Made by a program: the position numbers and the translations under genes. Below are positions 5,698-6,170 of a stretch of 6,170 nt of DNA, piece after piece (positions within the stretch are counted from its first letter, which is position 1; every line of letters starts with the position of its first letter). The stretch is from contig JAFAFD010000467.1 in the NCBI GenBank assembly GCA_023423675.1, forward strand, positions 1 to 6,170, written 5' to 3'. Source of the DNA: Pseudomonadota bacterium (GTDB lineage Bacteria > Pseudomonadota > Gammaproteobacteria > Xanthomonadales > Xanthomonadaceae). Under the pieces are notes generated by a model. It saw nothing but the letters and a program-made list of their open reading frames with translations, made no database searches and was not told the DNA's origin.

Positions 5698-6170
5698 ATG
5701 TCGCCCCTTTCCAAACTTGCCCGCATTGCCCTGCCGTGCGCCGTGGCCGCCCTGCTTGGCGGCTGCGTGATCGCTGGCGACGTGCGCCCGTATCCGGCGA
5801 TGGCGCCGATCCAGCCGATCATGCCGCCGCAGGCCGCACCGACAGCCGGTGCGATCTACGCCGCCGGCCCGACGCTGCAGCTGTACTCGGACCGTCGCGC
5901 CCGCGATGTCGGCGACCTGCTGACCATCACCCTGCTGGAAAACACCACCGCCACGACCAGCGCGAACACCGCCACCGCCAAGGAGTCGGACCTCAACATC
6001 GGCACGCCTTCGATCTTCGGCGCACCGGTCACCCTGGGCGGCAAGGACATCCTCAGCGCGACCGCCGCCGGCAAGCGTGACTTCACCGGCAAGGGCAACA
6101 GCGCGCAGAGCAACCGCCTGCAGGGCAGCGTGACGGTGACCGTGGTGCAGCGCCTGCCCAACGGCAACCT
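5698..6170 (+). CDS. flgH: Flagellar L-ring lipoprotein FlgH (partial, 3' end outside window)
   Basis: The first 157 residues of the outer-membrane L-ring protein, which with FlgI forms the bushing around the FlgG rod. The family length is about 230, so roughly 70 residues lie beyond the right edge. The N-terminus is a lipoprotein signal: basic start (K6, R9), hydrophobic stretch 10-20, lipobox LGGC with Cys23 as the lipidated residue. A proline-rich linker follows (PMAPIQPIMPPQAAP). Then come LYSDRRARDVGDLLTITLLENTTA and the TGKGNSAQSNRLQGSVTVTVVQRLPNGN stretch, both hallmarks of FlgH. It starts 22 bp after flgG in the same transcription unit. The ATG at 5689 would add only three residues (MIA). 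Confidence 0.96.
   Translation, partial: MSPLSKLARIALPCAVAALLGGCVIAGDVRPYPAMAPIQPIMPPQAAPTAGAIYAAGPTLQLYSDRRARDVGDLLTITLLENTTATTSANTATAKESDLNIGTPSIFGAPVTLGGKDILSATAAGKRDFTGKGNSAQSNRLQGSVTVTVVQRLPNGN

Noticed and set aside
4728..5822. Minus-strand open frame of 364 codons opposite flgG and flgH
   Set aside because: Antisense shadow of flgG caused by codon bias; composition is low in normal protein character and it spans the flgG promoter.

Overview
This window is a flagellar and chemotaxis locus of a high-GC gammaproteobacterium, most likely Stenotrophomonas or a close Xanthomonadaceae relative. The assignment rests on three things: the gene order cheV-flgB-flgC-flgD-flgE-flgF-flgG-flgH with no cheR between cheV and flgB; strong G/C preference at third codon positions; and short palindromic repeats ending in CTAC (GTAG on the other strand), which look like the SMAG family of Stenotrophomonas maltophilia. 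The genus is an inference from memory, not a database result.

Layout: bases 1-83 are a small array of hairpin repeats, one cut by the window edge plus two 31-bp copies at 32-bp period. Bases 98-125 resemble a sigma-28 (FliA) promoter that runs almost onto the cheV start codon. cheV (133-1077) encodes a CheW-receiver scaffold protein. The cheV-flgB gap (1078-1237) holds two 31-bp hairpins of a second repeat family, then a near-perfect sigma-54 promoter (1189-1204) and flgB with a GTG start. Next come flgB, flgC (proximal rod), flgD (hook cap), flgE (hook), flgF and flgG (proximal and distal rod), and the first 157 codons of flgH (L-ring lipoprotein), which runs off the right edge. A second consensus sigma-54 promoter (4817-4832) lies in the 103-bp gap before flgG, so flgG-flgH can be transcribed apart from flgB-flgF.

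How the genes work together: FlgB, FlgC, FlgF and FlgG stack to form the rod crossing the periplasm. FlgH forms the outer-membrane L-ring bushing around it. FlgD caps the growing hook and FlgE is the hook subunit. CheV couples chemoreceptors to CheA and can be phosphorylated. The promoters suggest RpoN-driven hook-basal-body genes and a FliA-driven chemotaxis gene sitting side by side, separated by the hairpin repeats.

All genes are on the + strand and look intact apart from the flgH truncation. I see no new system, mobile element, RNA gene or CRISPR here; the points of interest are regulatory and repeat-related.
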